64,000 nucleotides of DNA from positions 62,001-126,000 of the forward strand of contig JACBXP010000001.1 of assembly GCA_015863185.1 (NCBI GenBank), written 5' to 3'. Each line of letters begins with the position of its first letter. Position 1 is the stretch's first letter. This DNA comes from Aerococcaceae bacterium DSM 111020. GTDB lineage: Bacteria > Bacillota > Bacilli > Lactobacillales > Aerococcaceae. A program made the position numbers and the translations under genes. Positions 36,556-46,232 of the stretch are shown here, piece after piece. The notes under the pieces were generated by a model. That model searched no databases. It had not been told where the DNA came from and saw only the letters and a list, made by a program, of their open reading frames with translations.

Positions 36556-37539
36556 ATGTTAACAACAATACAAGCCGGAAATACTATTCAGCAACCTAAA
36601 ATTTGTTTAGATCACTTTGTCTCAACCGAACAATTATCGACCGCTTTAGTAGAAGCTTTAATCCACCGTACTTTAGAAATCAAGCGTATGCATCCTAGCC
36701 AATATCCTAAAGTTGAGCATGCACTGATTAGTAATCTTTTCTTTGAACCTAGTACACGGACGCATTTAAGTTTTCAAGTGGCACAACGTCACTTAGGAAT
36801 GGAAGTCATCGAGTTTGATCCTGCGACTTCCAGTGTGAAAAAAGGAGAAACACTTTCAGATACGGTGCTCACTCTACAAGCACTGGGGATTAGCACTGTC
36901 GTTGTCCGTTCTTCAGAGGAAAAATATTATGAAGCACTGATTAATGACCCGAATTTAACAGTTTCAGTCGTCAATGGCGGTGATGGATCAGGACAACATC
37001 CTTCGCAATCATTATTAGATGTAACAACAATATATGAAGAATTCGGTTTTTTTAAGGATTTGAAAATCGCCATCGCAGGAGATTTGAGTCATTCGCGCGT
37101 AGCTCGTTCAAATGCTGAGCTGTTGTATCGTTTAGGAGCAAAGCTTTATTTTTGTGGGCCACATGAATGGTATGATTCTACATATGACCGCTTCGGTGAA
37201 TATGTTGAATTGAATGATGTGATTGAATTCTTGGATGTCTTGATGTTATTACGGGTTCAACATGAACGTCATGAAGATCCTCGAGCTGAATTATTGAGAG
37301 AAGCTTATCATTATAATTATGGACTGACACTTCAGCGTGAGGACCGTATGAAATCATCTGCCATTATTATGCATCCGGCTCCCGTCAATCGGGATGTTGA
37401 AATTGCTGATGAATTAGTCACTTGTCAGCGTTCACGTATTTATCGTCAAATGGAAAATGGAATGTTTGCTCGAATGGCTATTCTAGAGGCAATCATTCAT
37501 GGGCAGCATGAGAAGGAGTCAATAAATGCTCTATCTTAA
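36556..37539 (+). CDS. pyrB: Aspartate carbamoyltransferase catalytic subunit
   Basis: 327 aa. It joins carbamoyl phosphate and aspartate in pyrimidine synthesis. The carbamoyl-phosphate loop is FFEPSTRTHLSF, and HPAPVNR near the C-terminus is the aspartate-side motif. No pyrI is present, as is usual in Gram-positives. GGAAAGGAAGAAG precedes the ATG. The end overlaps pyrC by 14 bases. Confidence 0.96.
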   Translation: MLTTIQAGNTIQQPKICLDHFVSTEQLSTALVEALIHRTLEIKRMHPSQYPKVEHALISNLFFEPSTRTHLSFQVAQRHLGMEVIEFDPATSSVKKGETLSDTVLTLQALGISTVVVRSSEEKYYEALINDPNLTVSVVNGGDGSGQHPSQSLLDVTTIYEEFGFFKDLKIAIAGDLSHSRVARSNAELLYRLGAKLYFCGPHEWYDSTYDRFGEYVELNDVIEFLDVLMLLRVQHERHEDPRAELLREAYHYNYGLTLQREDRMKSSAIIMHPAPVNRDVEIADELVTCQRSRIYRQMENGMFARMAILEAIIHGQHEKESINALS

Positions 37540-38806
37540 AAATATTAAGACAATAGATAATCAAGGTCAGCTCTATCCAATGGAAGTTATTATTCAATCC
37601 GATGAAATAACTTATTTAGGGCAGAATTTAAGTCAGCTGATGACTTCAGATTGTCAGCTTATTGACGGTCAAGGAGGATTATTGGTTCCTGGATTGATTG
37701 ATGTACATGTGCATTTAAGAGAGCCAGGTGGTGAACATAAGGAGACCATTGCTTCAGGAAGTAGAGCAGCTGCTAGAGGAGGTTATACGACGATTTGTGC
37801 GATGCCTAATCTTAATCCTGTGCCAGATAATAAAGCGACTTTAGCATCCATTTATAACTCGATTCAATCGGATGCCGTCATTGATGTTAGACAATATGCG
37901 ACGCTCACTAAGGAGTTAACGAGTGAAACAGAACTTGTTGATTATCAAGCATTATCAGAAAAGGGGGCATTTGCTTTTACGAATGATGGAGTGGGTGTTC
38001 AAACAGCTGGAACGATGTATGAAGCGATGCTTGCCGCAGCGCAAGTAAGAAAACCCGTAGTTGCACACACAGAAGATAATTCGCTACTATATAATGGGGT
38101 TATGCATCAAGGAGACAAGAATGAACATTTACAATTACCGGGTATGCTAGCATTGACTGAATCAACACAAATTGCTCGAGATGTTTTATTAGCAGAACAA
38201 ACCGGAGTTCATTATCATGTTTGTCATATTTCGAGTAAAGAATCCGTACGGGTTATTCGCGAGGCGAAGAAGGCGGGAATTCGGGTGACATGTGAGGTGA
38301 GCCCTCATCATTTATTATTAAATGATGCGTCAATTCAAAATGATGATGCGAATTTTAAGATGAATCCACCCTTGCGTAGCGAAGCAGATCGTCTAGCATT
38401 ATTGGAAGGCTTATTAGACGGTACGATTGATATGATTGCAACAGATCATGCGCCACATGCATCGGAGGAGAAATCAAAAGGCTTTATAGAATCTCCTTTT
38501 GGGATTACAGGGATTGAGACAGCTTTTCAATTATTATATACCTACCTTGTCAAGGAAGGGTATTGTACACTTTCACAATTGGTCTCTTGGATGAGTGTTC
38601 GGCCATCGGAAATATTTGATTTACCATTAGGAAAAATTCAGGTTGGAGGTTTAGCAAATTTAGCGATTTTTGCGATTGATGAAAAAACATTGAACGATAA
38701 AAATGATTTTTTATCTAAGTCGAACAATAGCCCTTTTATTGACTGGGAAATTTACGGTGAAACAATCGCAACCATTTATCAAGGAAAAATCGTATATCAG
38801 CGGTAA
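37526..38806 (+). CDS. pyrC: Dihydroorotase, class I
   Basis: 426 aa amidohydrolase with the metal motif DVHVHLREPGGEHKE near residue 60, and later HTED, CHIS and ATDHAPH motifs that give the remaining metal ligands and the catalytic Asp. It cyclises carbamoyl-aspartate to dihydroorotate. It is coupled to pyrB by overlap, with AAGGAG upstream. The operon ends here with a hairpin; pyrAA, pyrAB, pyrE and pyrF are not in the window. Confidence 0.96.
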   Translation: MLYLKNIKTIDNQGQLYPMEVIIQSDEITYLGQNLSQLMTSDCQLIDGQGGLLVPGLIDVHVHLREPGGEHKETIASGSRAAARGGYTTICAMPNLNPVPDNKATLASIYNSIQSDAVIDVRQYATLTKELTSETELVDYQALSEKGAFAFTNDGVGVQTAGTMYEAMLAAAQVRKPVVAHTEDNSLLYNGVMHQGDKNEHLQLPGMLALTESTQIARDVLLAEQTGVHYHVCHISSKESVRVIREAKKAGIRVTCEVSPHHLLLNDASIQNDDANFKMNPPLRSEADRLALLEGLLDGTIDMIATDHAPHASEEKSKGFIESPFGITGIETAFQLLYTYLVKEGYCTLSQLVSWMSVRPSEIFDLPLGKIQVGGLANLAIFAIDEKTLNDKNDFLSKSNNSPFIDWEIYGETIATIYQGKIVYQR

Positions 38807-38813
38807 TCATGAA

Positions 38814-38845
38814 GAAGCATGCTTAATAAGTATGCTTCTATTTAT
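38814..38845 (+). terminator. Terminator of pyrBC
   Basis: GAAGCAT (38814-38820) and ATGCTTC (38832-38838) with an inner CTTA/TAAG pairing, then TATTTATGTT. Confidence 0.7.
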
Positions 38846-38972
38846 GTTCATATCCGTGTTGTTCTAAGGCTTAACCTTATACTGACAGTTGATTTTGTGA
38901 AGAAAATAGCTTATTCTTAAAGTGTAACGCTTTCTTTGTCAGTTTCTAAGGAAAAGTATTTAGGAGGAATTT

Positions 38973-40976
38973 ATGTTCAATCAACAGGATGAATTAGCTG
39001 TTAATACACTTCGTGCCTTGAGTATTAATCAAGTGGAGGCTGCAAATTCCGGACATCCGGGATTACCGATGGGTGCAGCACCAATGGCCTATGCACTTTT
39101 TTCAGAGCATTTAAATATTAATGCAGAAGATGCGTCATGGATTGATCGTGATCGTTTCGTTTTATCAGCCGGACACGGGTCAGCTTTATTATATAGTTTG
39201 TTACATATGAGTGGGTTTGATGTAACCATTGATGATTTAAAGGAGTTTCGTCAACTCAATAGTAAGACGCCGGGACATCCAGAGGTAACACATACACATG
39301 GTGTGGAAGCAACAACTGGCCCTCTTGGACAAGGGATCGCTCAAGCTGTCGGTATGGCTATTGCTGAACAACATACAGCAGCTGTATTTAATACTGATGA
39401 GCATACGATTATAGACCATTATACTTACACGCTTTGTGGCGATGGCGATTTAATGGAAGGTATTTCCTATGAAGCATGCTCATTTGCTGGACATCAAGCA
39501 TTAGATAAATTAATTGTCTTGTATGACTCGAATGATATTTCTTTAGATGGTGATTTAGATGAATCGTTCTCTGAAGATATAAAAGGTCGCTTTGAAGCGA
39601 TGAATTGGCATTATTTACGTGTTGAAGATGGTTTTAATCTTCAAGATATTTCTGATGCTATCCAACAAGCTAAAGATCATAAAGGGCAACCTACGATTAT
39701 TGAAATCAAAACAATTATCGGTTATGGAGCACCAAATCAAGGAACGAACGCTGTCCATGGTGCACCAATAGGGGCTGAAGGTTGGGAAAAAACAAAAGAA
39801 GTTTATCAATGGACACATGAAGATTTTGTGGTTCCAATTGAAGCGCAACAACAATTTGATGAGCGTGTGAAAAAACGTGGAAAAGAAGCCTATCAAGCAT
39901 GGAAAGAAACATATGAATCTTATCAATCAGAATATCCAGAACGTGCTAAAGCACTTGAATTAGCTTTCTCTGGTGAATTACCTGAAGATTATGATAAAGA
40001 ATTAGAATATATTACTGCTGATCAGCCTGCAGACGCAACACGTAATTCAAGTGGAAAAGCCATTCATGCATTATCTGAAGCGATAACATATTTCTGGGGA
40101 GGTTCTGCGGACTTATCTGGCTCAAACAAAACGATGGTTAAAGATGGCGGCGACTTCTTCCCAGATACGCGAGAAGGTCGCAATATTTGGTTTGGTGTTC
40201 GAGAATTCGCGATGGCTGCGATGATGAATGGTATTCTATTACATGGTGGTACTAAAGGTTATGTGTCTACCTTCTTCGTGTTTACCGATTATTTAAAACC
40301 AGCTGTACGTCTTTCGGCTATTTCTGAAATCCCAACAATTTACGTGATGACGCATGATTCTATCGCAGTGGGAGAAGACGGACCGACGCATGAACCTGTA
40401 GAACAATTAGCTGCATTTCGTGCCACACCTAATTTAACAACACTACGTCCTGCAGATTATAATGAAACAATGACAGCATGGAAGATAGCGGTTGAATCAA
40501 CGGATAGACCGACAATGCTAGTTTTAACCCGTCAAAATGTACCAGTACTAGAAAATTCTCAGAGATTGGCAGAAGATGGGGTACGTCGAGGTGCTTATAT
40601 CATATCACCAAGTCAGCAAGAAACTCCGGAAGGAATTTTAATCGCGACAGGATCTGAGGTCAGCTTAGCAGTAGAGGTTCAACAAGCGTTAGCAGAAGAT
40701 AATATTGATGTTTCCGTGGTTTCAATGCCTTCTCAAGACTTATTTGATCGTCAATCCGAAGAATATCAAGAAAGTGTACTTCCATCAACAGTAGAAAATC
40801 GTTTAGCTATTGAAATGGGTGCAACTACTGGATGGCATAAATATGTTGGATTGAAAGGCGCTGTACATGGGATTGATCGCTTCGGAGCATCCGGCCCTGC
40901 AGCAGAAGTCTTAGAAGCTTATGGATTCACAGTAGATAATCTTGTGAAGCTATATAAAGAAACATTTACAAAATAG
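38973..40976 (+). CDS. tkt: Transketolase
   Basis: 667 aa, full length. It moves two-carbon units between sugar phosphates with thiamine diphosphate. ANSGHPGLPMGAAPMA and GDGDLMEGISYEA (the ThDP-Mg motif GDGx24-27N) are in the N-terminal half, the pyrimidine-binding domain has THDSIAVGEDGPTHEP, and a C-terminal domain follows. It stands alone between pyrC and the GntR gene. AGGAGG precedes the ATG. A weak cre-like sequence upstream was not accepted. Confidence 0.97.
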   Translation: MFNQQDELAVNTLRALSINQVEAANSGHPGLPMGAAPMAYALFSEHLNINAEDASWIDRDRFVLSAGHGSALLYSLLHMSGFDVTIDDLKEFRQLNSKTPGHPEVTHTHGVEATTGPLGQGIAQAVGMAIAEQHTAAVFNTDEHTIIDHYTYTLCGDGDLMEGISYEACSFAGHQALDKLIVLYDSNDISLDGDLDESFSEDIKGRFEAMNWHYLRVEDGFNLQDISDAIQQAKDHKGQPTIIEIKTIIGYGAPNQGTNAVHGAPIGAEGWEKTKEVYQWTHEDFVVPIEAQQQFDERVKKRGKEAYQAWKETYESYQSEYPERAKALELAFSGELPEDYDKELEYITADQPADATRNSSGKAIHALSEAITYFWGGSADLSGSNKTMVKDGGDFFPDTREGRNIWFGVREFAMAAMMNGILLHGGTKGYVSTFFVFTDYLKPAVRLSAISEIPTIYVMTHDSIAVGEDGPTHEPVEQLAAFRATPNLTTLRPADYNETMTAWKIAVESTDRPTMLVLTRQNVPVLENSQRLAEDGVRRGAYIISPSQQETPEGILIATGSEVSLAVEVQQALAEDNIDVSVVSMPSQDLFDRQSEEYQESVLPSTVENRLAIEMGATTGWHKYVGLKGAVHGIDRFGASGPAAEVLEAYGFTVDNLVKLYKETFTK

Positions 40977-41065
40977 TATTTGATGTGCATTTTTCTAAAC
41001 TTTACGCTCGGTGAAAGTGACATGACATAATTAGATAAATGTGATGATGGATGGGATGTGAGAGA

Positions 41066-41764
41066 ATGAAGAAGAGCTTAGTCGATCAAACAGTCGAACG
41101 AATTGTTTATTATATTAAGAAACAAAATATGGTGGTTGGAGATAAATTGCCAAACGAATATACTTTAGCAAGTCAATTAGAAGTTGGTCGATCGACATTG
41201 CGTGAAGCGATTAAGGTGTTAGTTTCGCAGGGAATTTTGGAAGTTCGACACGGTTCAGGGACATATATTACGTCGCTAGAACCTGTTACTGATTTAACAC
41301 TTCTAATGACTGAGGGACAAGATTCTTTGAAAGTCGCTTTAGATATGTTTGAGGTAAGATTTTTAATCGAGCCGAGAATGGCTGCTTTAGCGGCTCAAAA
41401 TGTTACGGATGAAGAAGCGAAGATAATTGAAAATATTGCCAAGGCAATTGAAACAGATATCGAAAGTGATGATGATTTTCATCGTGATTTAGATATGCAA
41501 TTTCACACTGCTATTGCAGAAGCCAGTGGGAATATTGCGATGAAAGAGTTGATCCCCGTCATCATTCAGTCTATTACACTGTACAATGATTATTTCACTG
41601 ACAAGCGAAGTAAAGAAGAGACGATTCGAGCGCATTACCGTATTGTTAAAGCAATTAAAAACAGAAAACCTATTGAAGCGCTAGATGCAATGACTATGCA
41701 TATGGATTATAACCGCCGTATTTTGTATGGTATTGCTAATAATCAAGAGCGCTTGAATAATTAA
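41066..41764 (+). CDS. GntR-family (FadR/FCD) transcriptional regulator
   Basis: 232 aa. An N-terminal winged helix-turn-helix (about 5-75; NEYTLASQLEVGRSTLREAI is the recognition part) is followed by an all-helical FCD ligand domain with metal-type His residues (FHRDLDMQFHTAIAEASGN). FCD regulators commonly sense organic or sugar acids, as UxuR and ExuR do for uronates. It lies just upstream of the hexuronate operon and is the likely regulator. Start at 41066; the ATG at 41051 is possible, and both have poor binding sites. Confidence 0.88.
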   Translation: MKKSLVDQTVERIVYYIKKQNMVVGDKLPNEYTLASQLEVGRSTLREAIKVLVSQGILEVRHGSGTYITSLEPVTDLTLLMTEGQDSLKVALDMFEVRFLIEPRMAALAAQNVTDEEAKIIENIAKAIETDIESDDDFHRDLDMQFHTAIAEASGNIAMKELIPVIIQSITLYNDYFTDKRSKEETIRAHYRIVKAIKNRKPIEALDAMTMHMDYNRRILYGIANNQERLNN

Positions 41765-41765
41765 G

Positions 41766-41797
41766 AGCACGCATTCGCGTGCTTTTTATTTTTTAAA
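41766..41797 (+). terminator. Terminator after the GntR gene
   Basis: AGCACGC and GCGTGCT around ATTC, followed by TTTTATTTTTT. Confidence 0.9.
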
Positions 41798-41871
41798 AAA
41801 AGATATGATGTCTCTGAAAGTAATTTAGAATAAAAAAGGAAAAAACCCATTTTTTTATCACATTGAAAGGG

Positions 41872-41900
41872 TTGACAAGTTCGATAATGAACGTTAACAT
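41872..41900 (+). promoter_or_regulatory. Promoter of the hexuronate operon
   Basis: TTGACA (41872-41877), 17-base spacer, TAACAT (41895-41900). Confidence 0.65.
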
Positions 41901-41935
41901 AAATAATCATCAGACAAGTTTAGTGTTGAACTTGT
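41875..41935 (+). promoter_or_regulatory. Twin operator-like sites ACAAGTT-N8-AAC
   Basis: ACAAGTT-N8-AAC occurs at 41875-41892, across the promoter spacer, and again at 41914-41935 as a perfect palindrome ACAAGTT-N8-AACTTGT. The two start 39 bases apart. They are candidate binding sites for the GntR regulator encoded next to them. The rest of the 250-base gap shows nothing else clear. Confidence 0.5.
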
Positions 41936-42033
41936 AAAAATGGGGTGAAGAGTGAACACAAGAAGCATTAAGTTTGGATTAAGTATTCAGTTGGTAAGTT
42001 GAAAGTATAGTCCCTGAGGACTGAGGAGGAAAT

Positions 42034-43518
42034 ATGTCACAGACAGATGTTGTAGTAGAACAACAAAAAACAGGTAGTTATCATACAGTTGAAACTTGGC
42101 GTATTGCGCTGTTTTCGTTGAATAACACAGCGACAAATATTTATTTATTTGCATTTAACTTTTTATCTTATTATGCAGTAGGTTATCTTGGTATTGTAAT
42201 GGCGGCTTTCGGTAGTTTGTTTGGAGCGGTCCGATTATTTGATGGGTTAATAGACCCGACTATTGGTATTATTATTGACCGTGTTGACTCCAAATTTGGT
42301 CGTTTCCGTCCAGTTATGATTATTGGTAACATTATGTTGATTTTATCATTTATTATGCTATTTAATCTACATCATGTGGAGAATGACGGATTAAGAATTG
42401 GACTCTTCGTCTTTGTTTTATTATTCCATAAAGTCGGTTATTCACTACAACAAACCGTTACAAAAGCAGCTCAGCCAGCATTAACGAATGATCCAGAACA
42501 ACGTCCAATGTTCTCGGTTTTCGATAATATTTTCAGTTCTATTTTAATTTTCACTTTAGGTCAAGTATTCATTACAAATTATTTACAACCGAAACATACA
42601 GAAATGAACTTAGGATTCTTCAATGAATTAACAACAATCACAATGGTTGTGTCTGCAGTTTGTACGATTTTAGCGGTTATTGCATTAGCACCGAAAGATG
42701 TTCCAGAATATTATGGTAGTTTATTAGAAGAAGAAGACAATAGCGGAACATTAAAAGCTGTATGGAATGTTGTAAAATCAAATCGCCCATTACAAATTTT
42801 AGCTTTAGCGGCGGGACTTGTTAAATTTATTTCTCAAACAGTGGGAGATCAAATTTTATTAATGCTTCTATTCGGTGTTACTTTAGGAAGTTACCAAATC
42901 GCTGGGACATTAGGAATTGTTGTGTCAGTGGTGTCATTTGTCGTTATTCCATTAATGTCAAGACAAGCTGGTAAAAAAGACTTACGTTGGGCTTATACCG
43001 CAGCTGTTCTGATTGCTTTAACAGGATTCATCGTTATGGGAGTCTCGTTATTTATCTCTAATGATTCAAGACAAATCTTTAACAATGGCTGGGGCGTATT
43101 AGCAGTTGTCTTTGCACTTGGCTATGTATTGGTACGGGTATTTATGAACTATGCCGCGTCACTTTCACTAACAATGGCAGCGGATATTACTGACTATGAA
43201 TTAGCTCAATCAGGTCGCTTTGCATCTGGACTTATTGGGACTGTGTTCTCATTAACTGACTCTATTGCTTCGTCATTGGCGCCTGTTATCTCAGCATTTA
43301 TCGCTTCTATGATCGGTTATGTTACGACAACACCATCCGTTACTGACGAATTAACAAGATCAGTATTTACGGGGACATTTGTAGGATATATGATTATTCC
43401 TGCAGTGGTCTTAATTGTCGTATTTGCGCTTATTCGCATGTATCCATTAGACCGTGCGAAAATGGCAGATGTCCAAGCTGAAATTGAAGACCGTAAAGAA
43501 AAAACAATCGTTAAATAA
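42034..43518 (+). CDS. GPH-family sugar/uronide:cation symporter
   Basis: 494 aa with about 12 membrane helices. The GPH signature region is seen in RLFDGLIDPTIGIIIDRVDS near residue 68. These carriers import glycosides, pentosides or hexuronides with H+ or Na+. First gene of the hexuronate operon, so it probably takes up glucuronate or a glucuronide. GAGGAGG precedes the ATG. Confidence 0.9.
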   Translation: MSQTDVVVEQQKTGSYHTVETWRIALFSLNNTATNIYLFAFNFLSYYAVGYLGIVMAAFGSLFGAVRLFDGLIDPTIGIIIDRVDSKFGRFRPVMIIGNIMLILSFIMLFNLHHVENDGLRIGLFVFVLLFHKVGYSLQQTVTKAAQPALTNDPEQRPMFSVFDNIFSSILIFTLGQVFITNYLQPKHTEMNLGFFNELTTITMVVSAVCTILAVIALAPKDVPEYYGSLLEEEDNSGTLKAVWNVVKSNRPLQILALAAGLVKFISQTVGDQILLMLLFGVTLGSYQIAGTLGIVVSVVSFVVIPLMSRQAGKKDLRWAYTAAVLIALTGFIVMGVSLFISNDSRQIFNNGWGVLAVVFALGYVLVRVFMNYAASLSLTMAADITDYELAQSGRFASGLIGTVFSLTDSIASSLAPVISAFIASMIGYVTTTPSVTDELTRSVFTGTFVGYMIIPAVVLIVVFALIRMYPLDRAKMADVQAEIEDRKEKTIVK

Positions 43519-43535
43519 TTATTGATATATAACAA

Positions 43536-43570
43536 TTGACAGCGGTTTTATAATGTATTACACTTAATAC
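43536..43570 (+). promoter_or_regulatory. Possible internal promoter and palindrome before uxaC
   Basis: TTGACA (43536-43541), 17 bases, TACACT (43559-43564), overlapped by the palindrome GTATTA-CACT-TAATAC (43555-43570). The remainder of the 173-base gap has further short inverted repeats (GACT/AGTC, AAACAG/CTGTTT). Confidence 0.5.
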
Positions 43571-43691
43571 ATCAGATGACTATGAAACAGTCAACTATTA
43601 TTGGCTGTTTTATAGCTTGTATCTATAGTCGCTGATTGCTGAACACGTTACTATTGAATCGAATATATTATACAGAACGGATGATAGTTTA

Positions 43692-45104
43692 ATGAGTTTC
43701 ATGAATGAAGATTTTATGTTGACGAATGAACCTGCAAAGAAATTATTTGCAGCATGTAAAGATATGCCTATTTTTGATTATCATTGTCACTTAGATCCAC
43801 AAGAAATTTATGAGGACAAACCATTTACAGACATCACAACAACTTGGCTTGGTGGCGACCATTATAAATGGCGCTTGATGCGTGCTAATGGTGTACCAGA
43901 GCATCTGATTACTGGTGATGCCTCAAATGAAGAGAAATTCGAAGCTTGGGCAAAAACTTTAGCTAAAGCGTTCGGAAATCCTTTATACCACTGGTCGCAC
44001 TTGGAAATGTTCCGTGTCTTTGGTATCGAAGAACATATGACTGAAGATAATTGGAAAGAAATGTATGACCGCATGAATACTGTTATCGAAGAAAAACAAT
44101 TGAGTCCATTAAAAATGATTCAGGCATCAAATGTGGCGATGATTGGAACAACAGATGGGCCATTGGATTCTTTAGAATGGCATAAGAAAATAGCAGAAGA
44201 TGAGAAGTTTGATGGCTTAACAGTAGCACCAAGTTTCCGTCCAGATGCAGCATTCGTTGAACATGTCGACTTCGCTGATTTTACTAAGAAATTAGCAGAA
44301 TTGACAGAAATCAAGATCAATGATTTTTCAAGCTTCGTTGAAGCCATGGAAAACCGTGTCGCTTATTTCGTTGAACATGGATGCCGTGCCACAGACATTT
44401 CTTTCTCAGAGATTACTTTCTACGAAGATGAATCACTAGATGTAGATGAAATCTTCAATCGAGCAATCGAAGGAGAAACATTATCCCGTGAAGAAGAATT
44501 AGTTTGGCAAACAAAATTGTTCAGTGCTTTAAGTAAAATTTATCATGATTATGATTTAATTAGCCAAATTCATTTTGGTGCTCGTCGTAATAATAATGAG
44601 AAGTATTTCCCAATTACTGGTGCAGATGCCGGATTCGATTCAATTGGAGATCAAACAGCATTAGCTGAAAATCTCAATCAATTATTAAATCATTTAGTGA
44701 TGAATGATTCATTACCCAAAACAATTCTTTATAATTTAAATCCTGCTTACAATAAAGTTGTAGCAAATGCTGCTCAAAACTTCCAAGCGAATGAAGAAGG
44801 AATTCAATCTAAAGTTCAATTCGGATCTGGTTGGTGGTTTGCTGATACTGAGCTAGGAATGCTTGATCAAATGCAAGTAACAGCTGAAGAAGGATTGTTG
44901 GCGAATTTTGTAGGTATGTTGACAGATTCAAGATCATTCTTATCTTATCAACGCCATGAATATTTCCGTCGTATTTTAGCGGATATGGTTGGAAAATGGG
45001 TAGAAGATCGTAAAGTGCCAAATGATGAAGCACTATTAACCGAATTTGTTCAAGATATCAGTTATAATAATGTTGAAAAATATTTTGAGAAAGTAGGCGA
45101 ATAA
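43692..45104 (+). CDS. uxaC: Glucuronate isomerase
   Basis: 470 aa, the normal UxaC length. It converts D-glucuronate to D-fructuronate (and galacturonate to tagaturonate). The amidohydrolase-like metal motif is in FDYHCHLDPQEIYED near residue 27, and RTR/RRNNN-type residues (HFGARRNNNEK) are present. The binding site is weak. It begins the catabolic part of the operon. Confidence 0.96.
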   Translation: MSFMNEDFMLTNEPAKKLFAACKDMPIFDYHCHLDPQEIYEDKPFTDITTTWLGGDHYKWRLMRANGVPEHLITGDASNEEKFEAWAKTLAKAFGNPLYHWSHLEMFRVFGIEEHMTEDNWKEMYDRMNTVIEEKQLSPLKMIQASNVAMIGTTDGPLDSLEWHKKIAEDEKFDGLTVAPSFRPDAAFVEHVDFADFTKKLAELTEIKINDFSSFVEAMENRVAYFVEHGCRATDISFSEITFYEDESLDVDEIFNRAIEGETLSREEELVWQTKLFSALSKIYHDYDLISQIHFGARRNNNEKYFPITGADAGFDSIGDQTALAENLNQLLNHLVMNDSLPKTILYNLNPAYNKVVANAAQNFQANEEGIQSKVQFGSGWWFADTELGMLDQMQVTAEEGLLANFVGMLTDSRSFLSYQRHEYFRRILADMVGKWVEDRKVPNDEALLTEFVQDISYNNVEKYFEKVGE

Positions 45105-45105
45105 T

Positions 45106-46203
45106 ATGAAAATGAGTTTCCGTTGGTATGGGAAGAATGATCCTGTAACATTACAAGATATTAAAGCAATCCCAGGTATGCAAGGGATTGTAACGGCAGT
45201 TTATGATGTGCCAGTTGGAGAAGCTTGGCCATTAGAAAATGTCATGGAGCTTAAAAAAGCAGTTGAAGAAGCAGGTTTAGAAATTTCAGTCATTGAGTCG
45301 ATTCCTGTGCATGAAGATATTAAGCAAGGTAAGCCTAATCGTGATGAATTGATTGAAAATTATAAAGAATCTATTCGCAACGTAGGTAAAGCTGGCATTC
45401 CAGTAGTATGTTATAACTTTATGCCAGTATTTGACTGGACTCGCTCTGACTTAGAGCATCCACTTCCAGATGGAACCACTTCATTAGCATATGTGAAATC
45501 TGATTTAGAAGGTTTTGATCCGGTTGAAGGAGACTTAAACTTACCTGGTTGGGATTCATCTTATTCTAAAAAAGAAATGAAAGAAATTATTGAAAACTAC
45601 CGTAACAATATTTCTGAAGAAGATTTATGGGAAAACTTAGAATATTTCATTAAAGCGATTATGCCAACCGCAGAAGAAGCGGGCGTTAAGATGGCAATTC
45701 ACCCGGATGATCCTCCATATGGAATCTTTGGTTTACCACGTATCATGACTGGTCAAAAATCAGTTGAAAGATTCTTAGATCTTTATGATTCAGAATACAA
45801 TGGTATTACAATGTGTGTAGGTTCATATGCATCTGATAATGGGGCAAATGATGTTGTCGCTATGACAGAATATGCATTAAAACGTAATCGTATCAACTTT
45901 ATGCATACAAGAAATGTTGTTTCAGGAGAATGGGGCTTCCAAGAAACGGCTCACTTATCTGAGACCGGTGATATCGATATGAACGAAATTATTCGTTTAT
46001 TAGTAGAATATGACTGGGAAGGTTCTATTCGTCCAGACCACGGTCGTCGTATTTGGGGCGATCAAACGAAAACTCCAGGTTATGGATTATATGACCGTGC
46101 TTTAGGTGCAACTTACTTCAATGGATTATATGAAGCAAACATGCGTGCACAAGGTAAAACACCAAACTTTGGAACGCAAGAAAAAACTGTCGGCGACAAA
46201 TAA
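45106..46203 (+). CDS. uxuA: Mannonate dehydratase
   Basis: 365 aa. It removes water from D-mannonate to give 2-keto-3-deoxygluconate (KDG). The start MKMSFRWYGKNDPVTLQDI and the motifs HPDDPP and RPDHGRR are family hallmarks. It starts one base after the uxaC stop, so translation is coupled. Confidence 0.96.
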   Translation: MKMSFRWYGKNDPVTLQDIKAIPGMQGIVTAVYDVPVGEAWPLENVMELKKAVEEAGLEISVIESIPVHEDIKQGKPNRDELIENYKESIRNVGKAGIPVVCYNFMPVFDWTRSDLEHPLPDGTTSLAYVKSDLEGFDPVEGDLNLPGWDSSYSKKEMKEIIENYRNNISEEDLWENLEYFIKAIMPTAEEAGVKMAIHPDDPPYGIFGLPRIMTGQKSVERFLDLYDSEYNGITMCVGSYASDNGANDVVAMTEYALKRNRINFMHTRNVVSGEWGFQETAHLSETGDIDMNEIIRLLVEYDWEGSIRPDHGRRIWGDQTKTPGYGLYDRALGATYFNGLYEANMRAQGKTPNFGTQEKTVGDK

Positions 46204-46232
46204 CTCAGTTTATAAAAGGAGAGACGTAATAT

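Noticed and set aside
38917-38934. cre-like sequence upstream of tkt
   Set aside because: GTGTAACGCTTTC lacks one base of the consensus spacing, and the reverse strand has three mismatches.
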